Shown: positions 52,183 through 61,157 of the stretch, in pieces
Position numbering within the stretch: position 1 is the stretch's first letter
How the letters are laid out: each line of letters begins with the position of its first letter
NCBI RefSeq assembly: GCF_019703855.1
Contig: NZ_AP024086.1
Span: forward strand, 1,074,501 to 1,138,500
From: Desulfomarina profundi
GTDB lineage: Bacteria > Desulfobacterota > Desulfobulbia > Desulfobulbales > Desulfocapsaceae
DNA length: 64,000 bases
Reading direction: 5' to 3'
Position numbers and translations under genes: made by a program
The notes under the pieces: generated by a model
The model's database searches: none
The model's input: the letters and a program-made list of their open reading frames with translations, nothing else
Told to the model about the DNA's origin: nothing

Positions 52183-52803
52183 ATGTCACCGGAGAGTGCG
52201 TTGACCTTTTTTACAGCTATTTTTCTTTTTGCCATAACTCCCGGACCGGGAACGTTTGCCCTGACAGGCAGGGCCCTGGCATTTGGGTGGCGGTCCTGCA
52301 GAGGAATGGCGTTCGGTATGGCTCTGGGTGATGTGATATATCTGGTTTTTGCATGTTTCGGGTTGGCGATAGTCGCCGAGCGGTATGAAGAAATTTTTAT
52401 GGCTATCAGATATGCAGGGGCTGTTTACCTGGTTTATCTCGGGCTGAAATTATGGTTTGCTCCTTCGGAAGACGGACAATCCATGTCCCATAAGAAAACG
52501 GGAAAAAAGGCATGGGCCGGTGTTCTGCAGGGATTTCTGATATCCTCATCCAATCCCAAGGTGATCCTTTTTTATATTGCGTTTCTTCCAACTTTTATTG
52601 ATCTGACAAGTCTTGGTGGCCGAGATGTTCTTTTAGCTTCTCTACTGACCATAGTTGCACTGATGAGCGGTCTCATGCTTGTGGCTTTCTGTGCCGGATC
52701 GGCTGGAAAACTTCTCAGGTCTCCCTCATCTGTCAAGAGGATGAACCGGGGTGCTGGAACAATTATTGCCGGAGCAGGCATCTACCTGGCCTTCCATGAC
52801 TGA
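52183..52803 (+). CDS. LysE/RhtB-family amino-acid exporter
   Basis: 206 residues, six predicted membrane helices. Family marks: ITPGPGTFALTGRALAFG in the first loop, 'AIRYAGAVYLVYLGLKL', and 'KAWAGVLQGFLISSSNPKVILFYIAFLPTF' in parts. It exports amino acids or derivatives by proton exchange. Substrate unknown. RBS GGAGG (52174-52178) supports the ATG at 52183. Confidence 0.9.
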   Translation: MSPESALTFFTAIFLFAITPGPGTFALTGRALAFGWRSCRGMAFGMALGDVIYLVFACFGLAIVAERYEEIFMAIRYAGAVYLVYLGLKLWFAPSEDGQSMSHKKTGKKAWAGVLQGFLISSSNPKVILFYIAFLPTFIDLTSLGGRDVLLASLLTIVALMSGLMLVAFCAGSAGKLLRSPSSVKRMNRGAGTIIAGAGIYLAFHD

Positions 52804-52836
52804 GTTTTGTCAGCGTTGTTTCACATGCTCCGCGAA

Positions 52837-53259
52837 CTATCCGTAAACAAGTTCCCCACCTGAATATCCTAGTCCGCCTGCACATGCCAGGCAGAGAATG
52901 TAGATCAGAAAAATTGTTCTTGGTTCTTTTCCTTTTCTTTTAAAAATAATAGAAGTTCCAAGAAGGACAATCAACGTGGTTCCAAGAACCATTTTGATTA
53001 TGATGAATGTATTCCATTCCCCTTCCATGAACTGAAGCCAGTCCAGCAGACCTGCCCCAATTACTGGAAAGACGCCAAGAAAAGCAAGAACGGAGCAATA
53101 AAAGGCGGTCTGGTTAAAGTGGCTGTTTTTCCAGATCAGACCGAGAAACGCGAAGGTAACCATGCCAATAATCATTCCCATGGGAACGTGGGTGAGCATG
53201 GGATGCAGTGGATGCGTAAAACCAACTTTTGCCAGAAATCCATAAATGCTTTCAACCAT
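52837..53259 (-). CDS. DUF2231 membrane protein
   Basis: 140 residues with four membrane helices. The N-terminal THPLHPMLTHVPMGM carries conserved His typical of DUF2231, proposed to bind heme or act in redox biology. Function not known. The gene is convergent with the LysE gene (33-base gap). Confidence 0.82.
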   Translation of the reverse strand: MVESIYGFLAKVGFTHPLHPMLTHVPMGMIIGMVTFAFLGLIWKNSHFNQTAFYCSVLAFLGVFPVIGAGLLDWLQFMEGEWNTFIIIKMVLGTTLIVLLGTSIIFKRKGKEPRTIFLIYILCLACAGGLGYSGGELVYG

Positions 53260-53612
53260 AAGCTTCTCCAGTTCATTGATATATCGGTTCTTGTTTCACT
53301 ACAGCTCAGCTGGGAGACTGTCCGAGAATGGTCTTTCGCCCAAACTCTTCAGATTTATCAGAAAAATATCCTCGGAATATCAATCATATGCCTGTGGTAT
53401 TTTTGATAAATCTTCAATTTTGAACAAAATGCCTATTCTCGAACAAGCTCCTGGTACCATACCTTCATTTCTAAAATGGGATATAGAACATCTTTTTGGT
53501 AATAGTAATCATTGTTTGTGTAATTGCATCATTGCAATTGAGATTCTCACGATCCATGCTTTTCAAAAAGAGCATGTTTCATCACTATCGAATGCCATGA
53601 ATACGGGGGACA
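53260..53612. repeat. Gap with a palindromic dispersed repeat
   Basis: 353 bases without a gene. From 53318 to 53450 an imperfect inverted repeat pairs AGATTTATCAGAAAAATA with TATTTTTGATAAATCT, with outer arms CGAGAATGG and CCTATTCTCG. It contains TCTTTCGCCCAAACTCTTC and GAAAAAT, resembling sequences at 34921 and 37216, and CCTATTCTCG.A.AAGCTCYTGGT as at 35347. A fuller member of that repeat family. Confidence 0.45.
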
Positions 53613-54569
53613 TTAAAAAGAGGAGTCGCCTCCTCCAGGTTGAATTGTTACTGTTTCTCCAATTCTGATCGGAAAGAATTGTGTTTTCTCATATTTTTCA
53701 GATTTGAGAATTGTTTTTAAAAGTCGTGGTGGTTCAAAAAATGGTTCATGGGTCAGTTGGAAAGTCCCCCAATGAATTGGAATGGATAATTTCGATATGA
53801 TATCTCTATGAATAAGAATAGCCTGGGCTGGATCCACGTGCTGAGATAACATAAAATATCTCGGCCCGTAAGCGCCGATGGGGATAAGGGCCAGATCATA
53901 TGGTCCTGTCCGTTGGCCGATTTCTTTAAATAACATGGAATCATACGCGGTATCACCGCCAAACCAGCAGGTGAAATCCATTATCCTGATTGACCAGGAT
54001 CCCCATAAGCTTTTGTTGGTGTCCCAAGGTGTTCTTTTGGACCAGTGAACAGCAGGGGTGAATGTAACCGTCACATCTTTATTGTAAGTATGTGACTGCC
54101 ACCATTCGGATTCCACAATGTTGCACGAATCAATGCCCTGTTTTTTAAACCATCTCTTCAGCCCCCATGGGACGAACCAGGTAACAGAATTGCCGAACAG
54201 TTTTACTGTGCGATGGTCGAGATGATCGTAGTGGTTGTGTGAAATGACGATAAAATCGATATCAACCAGTTCTTCATAAGATAGAGCCGGTCTGGTGTGC
54301 CTTGTTGGAATGAAAAAGTCAACGGGGGCAGGCCAGGCAGTGAAATGGGGGTCGGTAAGAATATTGATTTGACCATATTGGATCAAGACCGTTGCATGAC
54401 CTATCCAGGTCGCACGTGGTTGATCAGCTGGAGAGAAAATCAACTTCCTGTCTGGTTTTACGACTATTTTCTGCAGGTCCAGAGGATTGATACCGGGATA
54501 TCGCCCCTCTTTCAGGCGCATTTTAAGCCATTTCAGAAATGATGTACGGCTTGTGTTTCTGTTCTGCAT
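53613..54569 (-). CDS. MBL-fold metallohydrolase (NAPE-PLD/UlaG-like)
   Basis: 318 residues. 'ATWIGHATVLIQYGQINILTDPHF' in parts, then the metal motif SHNHYDHLDH, and later His (PAVHWSKR), GGDTAYDS and the terminal IPIHWGTF. This set is that of the NAPE-PLD-like and UlaG-like hydrolases. Two zinc ions activate water to cut a phosphodiester or lactone. The substrate cannot be read. It stands alone, upstream of repeat DNA. Confidence 0.9.
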   Translation of the reverse strand: MQNRNTSRTSFLKWLKMRLKEGRYPGINPLDLQKIVVKPDRKLIFSPADQPRATWIGHATVLIQYGQINILTDPHFTAWPAPVDFFIPTRHTRPALSYEELVDIDFIVISHNHYDHLDHRTVKLFGNSVTWFVPWGLKRWFKKQGIDSCNIVESEWWQSHTYNKDVTVTFTPAVHWSKRTPWDTNKSLWGSWSIRIMDFTCWFGGDTAYDSMLFKEIGQRTGPYDLALIPIGAYGPRYFMLSQHVDPAQAILIHRDIISKLSIPIHWGTFQLTHEPFFEPPRLLKTILKSEKYEKTQFFPIRIGETVTIQPGGGDSSF

Positions 54570-54593
54570 GAAATAAACCTGAATCCTGCACTT

Positions 54594-54818
54594 TAGCCCG
54601 CATTTCTCATGAACATTGTGTCAATTTTGAGATGAGCTGTAGAATACAAATAATTAGCCAACTATCAGTAGTCGAACAAAATTGACACAATGTTCACCCA
54701 AGGTCAGCCCAGGCGACGCCATCTTCTGCAATATTTCAACAGTAAATATAGGCCACTATTATTTACTCTTGAAAATTTTGTAGCTGACGCCGCCTGAACT
54801 GATGAAAAATGCGGGTTA
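54594..54818 (+). mobile_element. MITE-like element, copy B (225 bp)
   Basis: Same length and orientation as copy A at 27344-27568; the 217-bp core (54599-54815) differs at four bases. TA marks both ends, and here the inverted ends are clearer: TAGCCCGCATTTCTCAT at the left and an inverted relative (AAATGCGGGTTA) at the right. It lies in a 379-base gap. A CCTGAATCCTGCA repeat precedes it (54579-54591) and a shorter relative of its end (CATTTCTCATGAGTTC, from 54830) follows, so insertions have piled up here. Confidence 0.7.
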
Positions 54819-54948
54819 GCCAGCATTTCTCATGAGTTCAAGCAGTGTCATATTCAGAGTTCTCGGAGTTTTTGTTTGCCTGGCTATCTTTGTGAATGAA
54901 AAAAACAGATAAAAATTAACACAATGGTCATGAGCAATGGGAGTTGAG

Positions 54949-55257
54949 TTATAAATCTGTCAAAAAACCAATATCAATCCGGTACGATTGATTTTTATAG
55001 GTAAAAGAGTTGAGAAGGAGGTCAACCCCATTGTTCGATAATATCTGAGAAGGAATGAATTTACCCACAAGTTTATATGGATCAATTCGGGATGTTTCGC
55101 AGTGCAGAACTTTTACCGCCGGAATAAGTTTGTATATCTGTTCCGGGGTCCTGAGATCGTGCTTGAGGATGATTAGCCTGTTTCCCTGTAATGTTGCTCT
55201 TTTTTCCAGAATAAGCTCTTCAATTTTGTCCTGAAAAAGAAAGAATCGTTTTTTCAT
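54949..55257 (-). CDS. Conserved-looking small protein coupled to dacB
   Basis: 102 residues, no signal peptide or membrane helix. Basic N-terminus and mixed hydrophobic strands; no family recognised. The ATG shares one base with the dacB stop (TAATG), so translation is coupled and expression with dacB is likely. The frame has normal codon use and no shadow character. Confidence 0.55.
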   Translation of the reverse strand: MKKRFFLFQDKIEELILEKRATLQGNRLIILKHDLRTPEQIYKLIPAVKVLHCETSRIDPYKLVGKFIPSQILSNNGVDLLLNSFTYKNQSYRIDIGFLTDL

Positions 55258-56486
55258 TAATTATTTTTCCGTGGCCGAAAAGAATGTTTTAAATATTGAA
55301 GGACTTGTTTTCTTGTGTTTGCCTTTTGATTGAGCATCAGAACAAATGGATTGTTTTTCTGACCATTTTTCACATACCCTGCATAACAAAAAACATCAGT
55401 GAGAGTACCACTTTTTATATAAACATGCTCTTTTTCATTGAGGAGAGTTCTATAGGGATAGAACCGTCTGAGGATCTTCAGCATTGCATCGGGGGTGATT
55501 CTGTTCTTTCTGGAAAGACCGGAACCTTCTATTATGTTGAATGCATCTGGCGTCAGGCCGAGGGTGTTTCGGGCATAGTTTTGAAAAAACCGGTGGGATT
55601 TCTGCCAGTTGGCCGGATAGCCATAGGCTGCTGCACCGCATGTAAGAAAAAGCTGGTTTGCTATAAAATTATTAGAGAACTTCAGGCAGGATCGTACGAT
55701 ATCAACTAAGGCTTTTGAGGAGACGTGGATGTAAAGAATCTTTTCATTATCAATGGCGGGAAATTTTCCCGCGTAAATTTTGTTTCCGACCTGAACGCCG
55801 GATTTTTTGAGCATGGCTGCGAAAAGTTCTCCTGTGTACTGGAGTGAGGGTGGATTCCGGGTCATGCCTGCAAGCGTATCAACATTAATGCGATGAATTC
55901 CGGCAGAGAGATTTCCTCGTATATTCTGCATAATCGGTAGATTGGGCGTCTGTTGTTCTCCACTGACGACAGATCCGTTTGCAGAGATAAAAACCGGCAG
56001 GCTGTTGAAGTTAACAGCCAGAGCAGAATTCGGAGCATCATAAGGGTTGTTGGAACCTTCGCTGCCGTCAGTGGGGGTTGCCAGGTTGAAGGCACTGTCA
56101 TCAAGGACAATTGAGGTGATATCTCTGAGCCCGAGGTCGACAAGTTTTCTGCAGATTCGCTCAATTTCTTCCGATATGAGAAACGGATCACCCCATCCTC
56201 TGATAAAAAGGACTTTGTGATTGTCCAGAAAGAAATCTGTTTTGAAGCGGTAATTATCCCCCAAAGTTTCAAGGGCCGCGAGCGAAGTGAGAATTTTCAG
56301 AGTCGAAGCGGGGATGAAGGGATCGTTTTCCCTGAACCCGGAAATATTCACGCCATGGGCGACACCATATCCACCATTTCGAATGAGATTGTTAACCCAT
56401 GGAGGATGCCCATAAGACAAAGAACAGCTTCCCAGAAGAAAAACCAGGAGAAGCGGAATTCTCCATGTTCCTGCCGGGGAACACAT
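55257..56486 (-). CDS. dacB: D-alanyl-D-alanine carboxypeptidase/endopeptidase, S13 family
   Basis: 409 residues. A hydrophobic leader ends LLGSCSLS, either a signal peptide or a lipobox with Cys21. Penicillin-binding motifs: SXXK as STLK at 61-64, SXN as SNN in KFSNNFIANQL, and KSGT in place of KTG near residue 370. The GSGLSRKN segment matches PBP4. It trims peptidoglycan cross-links in the periplasm. It is shorter than E. coli DacB (477 residues) because the inserted domain is reduced. The upstream radical SAM gene ends 23 bases before it. Confidence 0.9.
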   Translation of the reverse strand: MCSPAGTWRIPLLLVFLLGSCSLSYGHPPWVNNLIRNGGYGVAHGVNISGFRENDPFIPASTLKILTSLAALETLGDNYRFKTDFFLDNHKVLFIRGWGDPFLISEEIERICRKLVDLGLRDITSIVLDDSAFNLATPTDGSEGSNNPYDAPNSALAVNFNSLPVFISANGSVVSGEQQTPNLPIMQNIRGNLSAGIHRINVDTLAGMTRNPPSLQYTGELFAAMLKKSGVQVGNKIYAGKFPAIDNEKILYIHVSSKALVDIVRSCLKFSNNFIANQLFLTCGAAAYGYPANWQKSHRFFQNYARNTLGLTPDAFNIIEGSGLSRKNRITPDAMLKILRRFYPYRTLLNEKEHVYIKSGTLTDVFCYAGYVKNGQKNNPFVLMLNQKANTRKQVLQYLKHSFRPRKNN

Positions 56487-56508
56487 CTGAAATATTCTAA
56501 AATTGATT

Positions 56509-59040
56509 TTAATGGTTCATTGTCCTCCAACCGGTTTTGAGAATTGCCGTCTCCAATGCCCTTTTTTTGTTAACACCAATAATGTGGGTTAGAATTTCAA
56601 CAGGTTTAATACCAGGTCTGGAGGCAATTGAAACCGTTTCCAGTTCAATGGTGTCAGGTTTTGTGCACCGGAGTTTTCTTACCAGGGGACGGACGTCGAG
56701 GGAAGTTGTTTTCCCCTTTCTGCTCCTCTGTATGGAAAATGAACGACTCTCAGAAAAATCGGTTATTCTTGTTTTTTCCTTGTCACTCAGGGGACTGTGC
56801 AACACCATTATATAGGATGTCAGAATTTCCTGCGCTATTTTTCCGGGATGTTTTTCCACGGTTGTCACTTCAAGACCCTGTGGAAGCTTGTCGTTGAGTT
56901 TTTTAATAACAGTTTTTCTGTCTGAAAGGGGAGTGGTAAGGTCCATAATAAAGAATTCAGCCAGGCTTTCTGTGCCCACAGCCAGTGCCGGTCCAAAGGA
57001 AATCTTGGGAGAAGGGTTGAACCCCTTACTGTAATGGGTTTTGATATTTGCCCGTCGAAGGGCTCTGAAAATGACCTGGAGAATCTCCAGATGGCCGAGA
57101 AAACAAATTTCCCCTCTTTTAGAGTAGTGGACAATATACCTGTAGTGGCTGTCGTTTTTTTTGTAATCCTGATCGGTAGACAGTGGCAGGCCTGATTCCT
57201 GCTGTTTTTTTGACCTGTTGTGGACAATCGGCAGGATGGTTTTGAAATCACAAAGGCCACATTTCTGGCAGCTGTGATATCTGCAGTCAGGTGTATATGA
57301 TTCGGTAAGGGCTTTTTCATACTCGTTTTTCAGAAAGTCAAGATCAACTCCGGAATGGAGGTGTTGCCAGGGAAGAGTCTCATCCATCGACCGGGGACGG
57401 AGGTAATCTTCCAGATCAAGGTGACATTTCTGTGCCGCTTCCTGCCAGGTCCTGAGCTGAAAATACTCTGTCCAGCCGTCAAGCCTTGCTCCGTCGTGCC
57501 AGGCCGTAACGATCAGGCGACCCAGGCGCCTGTCTCCCCTGGAAAAAACACCTTCCAGAAAACTGAGTTCAGGATTGTGATACTTGAGATTGACACCCTT
57601 GAGTTTCAAGTCACTTTTCAATTTTTTAAGGGTGGAGTAGCTTTCTTCCATGGACAGTTGTCTTTCCCACTGGAACGGGGTGTGGGGTTTTGGAACAAAA
57701 GTACCGACACTGACATTGATCTGTTTTTTTCCTCTGGCTGTACCCTGGTCCCGTTCAAGTTTGGCCTTTTTTACGAGTTCCACTATCTCTTCATGATCTT
57801 TTTTTGTTTCAGTCGGCAGTCCGATCATGAAATAGAGCTTAACAAGTTTCCAGCCCAAACCAAAAGCCTCTCTACAGGTCGAGAGAAGATCTTCCTCGGT
57901 TATGCCTTTATTGATGACCCGGCGTAACCGCTCACTTCCTGCTTCAGGGGCCAGGGTGAAACCTGTTTTCCTGACCCGTTTGATCTGATCCATGATAGGT
58001 TGTGTGAGAGTACCCACACGCATGGAAGGCATGGAGACAGAGGTGAAATTGTCGGCGAACCTGTTCATCAGTTCCGGTAATGTCTGCTCCAGGCAGGAGT
58101 AATCCCCAGTTGAAAGGGACAGGAGTGCCAGCTCCTCAAAGCCGGAGTCTTCAATACCGGCCATGGCCAGCTCCCTGATCTGTTGAGGTGTACGTTCCCG
58201 AACCGGTCTGTAGATGATCCCGGCCTGACAAAAACGGCATCCCCTGGTGCAGCCACGTGCAACTTCGATTCCCAGTCTGTCATGGACAATCCTGGCGTTG
58301 GGGACGATGGGGTTCTTGAGATGATCAATACGATCAAGATTGGGGATGATCCGTCGTGAAATGTGTGACTGTGAATCTGAACGGTGCTGGATTTCCACTG
58401 TGTGTCCAGCCTTGTCGTAAACCGGTTTAAAATGAGACGGGATATAGACCCCTTTAATTTTTCCCAGCTGTTCCAGCAGTTTTTTTCGCTCTCTTTGATT
58501 GCCTGGTGTATTGCCTATGATTTCGGCTATCTCCAGAACAGCTTCTTCTCCATCACCCAGGAGGATGGCATCAAAAAAATCAGCCACCGGTTCCGGGTTC
58601 AGGGCCCCGGCCCCACCGGCCAGGATAATGGGTTGGGTGTCATCCCTTTCTGCGGCTAAAAACGGCACGCCTGCAAGATCCAGCACCGTCAGGATATTGG
58701 TATAACAGAGTTCATATGGCAGGGTGAACCCAAGCAGGTCAAAATCAATCAGTGGATGGGAGGATTCAAGGGTTGTAAGAGTCTCATTTTTCTCCCTTAT
58801 GAGTTTTTCCACATCGGTATCCGGACAGTAGCATCGCTCGGCCAGAAACTTGTCATTACCGTTAAGTATGTGGTAAAGTATCTGCAATCCCTGATGAGAC
58901 ATTCCAATTTCATATAAATCCGGAAAGATGAGGGCACAGCGGGTCATGACGGTATCCCATGGTTTTATGGTGGAATTGTATTCATGTCCCAGGTAGCGAC
59001 CGGGTTTGGAAACATATGGAAGTATTTTCTTGTTTATCAT
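56509..59040 (-). CDS. TIGR03960-family radical SAM protein fused to DUF2344
   Basis: 843 residues. A B12-binding-like N-terminal region (to about 240) precedes a radical SAM core with Cys264, Cys268 and Cys271 (GCTRGCRFCQAG). A Cys cluster follows (CRYHSCQKCGLC, about 560), and the C-terminal 220 residues match DUF2344/TIGR03936 ('YIVHYSKRGEICFLGHLE', 'SKGFNPSPKISFGPALAVG' in parts). The family is universal in many anaerobes, often near rng, with RNA modification suspected. No substrate is proven. It may be co-transcribed with dacB. Confidence 0.92.
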   Translation of the reverse strand: MINKKILPYVSKPGRYLGHEYNSTIKPWDTVMTRCALIFPDLYEIGMSHQGLQILYHILNGNDKFLAERCYCPDTDVEKLIREKNETLTTLESSHPLIDFDLLGFTLPYELCYTNILTVLDLAGVPFLAAERDDTQPIILAGGAGALNPEPVADFFDAILLGDGEEAVLEIAEIIGNTPGNQRERKKLLEQLGKIKGVYIPSHFKPVYDKAGHTVEIQHRSDSQSHISRRIIPNLDRIDHLKNPIVPNARIVHDRLGIEVARGCTRGCRFCQAGIIYRPVRERTPQQIRELAMAGIEDSGFEELALLSLSTGDYSCLEQTLPELMNRFADNFTSVSMPSMRVGTLTQPIMDQIKRVRKTGFTLAPEAGSERLRRVINKGITEEDLLSTCREAFGLGWKLVKLYFMIGLPTETKKDHEEIVELVKKAKLERDQGTARGKKQINVSVGTFVPKPHTPFQWERQLSMEESYSTLKKLKSDLKLKGVNLKYHNPELSFLEGVFSRGDRRLGRLIVTAWHDGARLDGWTEYFQLRTWQEAAQKCHLDLEDYLRPRSMDETLPWQHLHSGVDLDFLKNEYEKALTESYTPDCRYHSCQKCGLCDFKTILPIVHNRSKKQQESGLPLSTDQDYKKNDSHYRYIVHYSKRGEICFLGHLEILQVIFRALRRANIKTHYSKGFNPSPKISFGPALAVGTESLAEFFIMDLTTPLSDRKTVIKKLNDKLPQGLEVTTVEKHPGKIAQEILTSYIMVLHSPLSDKEKTRITDFSESRSFSIQRSRKGKTTSLDVRPLVRKLRCTKPDTIELETVSIASRPGIKPVEILTHIIGVNKKRALETAILKTGWRTMNH

Positions 59041-59311
59041 TGATAAAATCCGGTTGAGGATTGTTTAATTCAAGGTTTGCAGTCTTGATTGTATGGGAGT
59101 TTTCTTTTTTCGATCACCCATGAACTTCGGCCTGGTTGAAGAAATGCCCGTTTCACCTTGATGAGTCCCGTACAGAGTCGGGTTTCTTTCTGGCCAGCCC
59201 CTTCATTTACTGGAATTTGGTTGACTTTTCAAGCCGGGATGATGTAATCAGAAAGCTTAAAGAAAAGAATGCGTATAACCAGGCGTTTTAATATATAAAA
59301 AGGATTTTCTT
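59041..59311. other. Divergent gap between radical SAM and AMIN genes
   Basis: 271 bases. No gene or strong hairpin is seen. The AMIN gene start is preceded by AAAAGGA at about -11. Promoters for both directions must lie here but no confident hexamers were found. Confidence 0.3.
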
Positions 59312-60346
59312 ATGAAGTATTTTTCCCTTCTTCTGCCTCTTTTTGTTTGTATGTATTTTTTTTCGACCCCACTCTGCAGTGCCGGAGAAAGTGATACGGT
59401 CGCTCTTCAATCCATATCCTACAATCCCCTGACCAATGACAGAGAGACTGTTGTTTTTAAACTCGGTGCTACCATATCAGCAAAAATTTTTCAGTTGCAT
59501 GGGGATAATCCCAGAATTGTGATAGATTTTCCAAATGTTGTCTACAGGGGGAAGAATGTTATTCCCGTGGAAAACGGTATCTTTGCCAATGCCATACGCA
59601 TTGGTGCTCATACTGAACCGATTCGGAAAACACGGGTTGTGATTGATCTCGTAAAAAAGAATAAGATCCGGTACGAAAAATCATTTTCTGAAGAAGATAA
59701 GACATTGTTACTTACCTTGCTCAGAAAAGAAACAAAAACAGCAGATCCTCAGTCCACTGTTGTCAAAATGAAGATTGAGAAACAGGAAAGGGCAGTTCCA
59801 CCGGTCTTTGCGGACAAGCCGGTATTGCAGGACCGGAAGGCTCCTCCACAAAAAGCAAATGTAAACCAGGTTGCAGCAAAACGACCTTCAGTGGCGGGGG
59901 AGGCAGATAAAAAATCTATCACTGCTCCGGAAATCGGAAAAGATATCGAGGAAAATAAAGCCAGGTTACTGGAAATTTCCTTTGATGATTCATCCAACAA
60001 GGGCGAGATGGTCATTTTTCGTCTCAATGATTTTTATCCTCCCTCTGTCTCCGCGATGGAAAAGGAAACACCCAGGGTAATCTGTGATTTCATGGACATG
60101 GAGTTGGGGCCGGATGTGAACAGGGCAATTTCTGCCAACGGAAAATATGTTGAGAAAATCACCACCACCAATCAGGGAAGTACAGATAAGATTGAGGTTG
60201 TTCTTGATCTGGCTCCGGACAGGGATTACGATCTGCAGCAGGTGTTTTTTAAAAATGACAATCTTTTTGTCCTGATCGTCAATGAACTGCCTCCGGAAAT
60301 AGTCAGTGGCGGGAAAAAAAATAAAGAGAAGGGCGCTACGGAATGA
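59312..60346 (+). CDS. Secreted protein with two AMIN domains
   Basis: 344 residues. Signal peptide (1-25, ending CSAG). Two AMIN-type beta domains: residues about 30-125 (VALQSISYNPLTNDRETVVFKLG in parts, 'NPRIVIDFPNVVY') and about 215-335 ('PRVICDFMDMELG'), separated by a Pro/Lys-rich linker. AMIN domains bring proteins to peptidoglycan or to secretin complexes such as PilQ and AmiC. No catalytic domain is present. The 3' end overlaps the convergent LolB-like gene by 11 bases. Confidence 0.82.
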   Translation: MKYFSLLLPLFVCMYFFSTPLCSAGESDTVALQSISYNPLTNDRETVVFKLGATISAKIFQLHGDNPRIVIDFPNVVYRGKNVIPVENGIFANAIRIGAHTEPIRKTRVVIDLVKKNKIRYEKSFSEEDKTLLLTLLRKETKTADPQSTVVKMKIEKQERAVPPVFADKPVLQDRKAPPQKANVNQVAAKRPSVAGEADKKSITAPEIGKDIEENKARLLEISFDDSSNKGEMVIFRLNDFYPPSVSAMEKETPRVICDFMDMELGPDVNRAISANGKYVEKITTTNQGSTDKIEVVLDLAPDRDYDLQQVFFKNDNLFVLIVNELPPEIVSGGKKNKEKGATE

Positions 60347-61157
60347 TCTGGCGCACATAGCCTGCCGGTGCCTTGAGATGGAAGTCTTTTTCTGTTAGAT
60401 CGTCGGCAACAGCTATATTGCTCAGTTTTAAATCAATTTCCGTTGAATATTCAAGTCCGCTTACCCTGATTGTATATGGTTGCGCGCAACCGCTGACTGT
60501 TTTCCAATTGCCATAGTGAATTTCGCCGACCACTTTACCCCGAGCGTTTTCCAGGATACGTGAAAGAAGAAGAGTTTTTTCAGGATCAACCAGAAAATGT
60601 GTCAGTCCTTTAGCCGCAGTATGATCTCTTTTCTTCCTCCGTATTGTAATCCACACACCTCTTTTTTTTGCATCATTTCTCAGGTCAATAATATCTCCTT
60701 CGGGGAGGTGCACTGTTCCCCGCAACCATTCATTCCATGTGCCCTGGGTCAGTATTGATGGGATATTGTGCAGCATGCCGTAGGAGTAAGTATTGCCTTT
60801 GATATATCTTCTTTCAAAAGTGTTGATCAGCTGAAATCTTCTTTCAGTAACTGCAAAGGCCAGCAGTGTCTGGCCAAAGGGATTGGTGACGATAAATTTA
60901 AGGGAGGATGGATAATACAGCTGGAAATAACCTGATATCAGCTCTTTATTAAAGAGATTCTTGTAAAATATGGAAATATCACCATCAATGGGCTGTTCAC
61001 AAAAGTTGCTTTTCTGATCGAGTGCCTGGAGGAGCTGCGTGGCCTTTTGGTTGTCCTCGTCTTCAATGGGGGCTGTCCATGGGTGATAGGCACACCCCGA
61101 GGCCAGAAGCCAGAAAAGGCATAATAAAACAGACGTTTTGCTATAATTACTCACCGC
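60336..61157 (-). CDS. LolB-like outer-membrane lipoprotein
   Basis: 273 residues from a GTG at 61157, chosen because it overlaps the TPR gene's stop (GGTGAGTAA) and puts a short leader before the lipobox LLASGC. The mature domain (PSSLKFIVTNPFGQTLLAFAVT) resembles LolB and similar half-barrels that carry lipoproteins to the outer membrane. Two extra Cys (NFCEQP, SGCAQP) are seen. A longer start at 61220 is possible. It is the last gene of the pdxA-tmk-TPR operon. Confidence 0.72.
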   Translation of the reverse strand, partial: AVSNYSKTSVLLCLFWLLASGCAYHPWTAPIEDEDNQKATQLLQALDQKSNFCEQPIDGDISIFYKNLFNKELISGYFQLYYPSSLKFIVTNPFGQTLLAFAVTERRFQLINTFERRYIKGNTYSYGMLHNIPSILTQGTWNEWLRGTVHLPEGDIIDLRNDAKKRGVWITIRRKKRDHTAAKGLTHFLVDPEKTLLLSRILENARGKVVGEIHYGNWKTVSGCAQPYTIRVSGLEYSTEIDLKLSNIAVADDLTEKDFHLKAPAGYVRQIIP

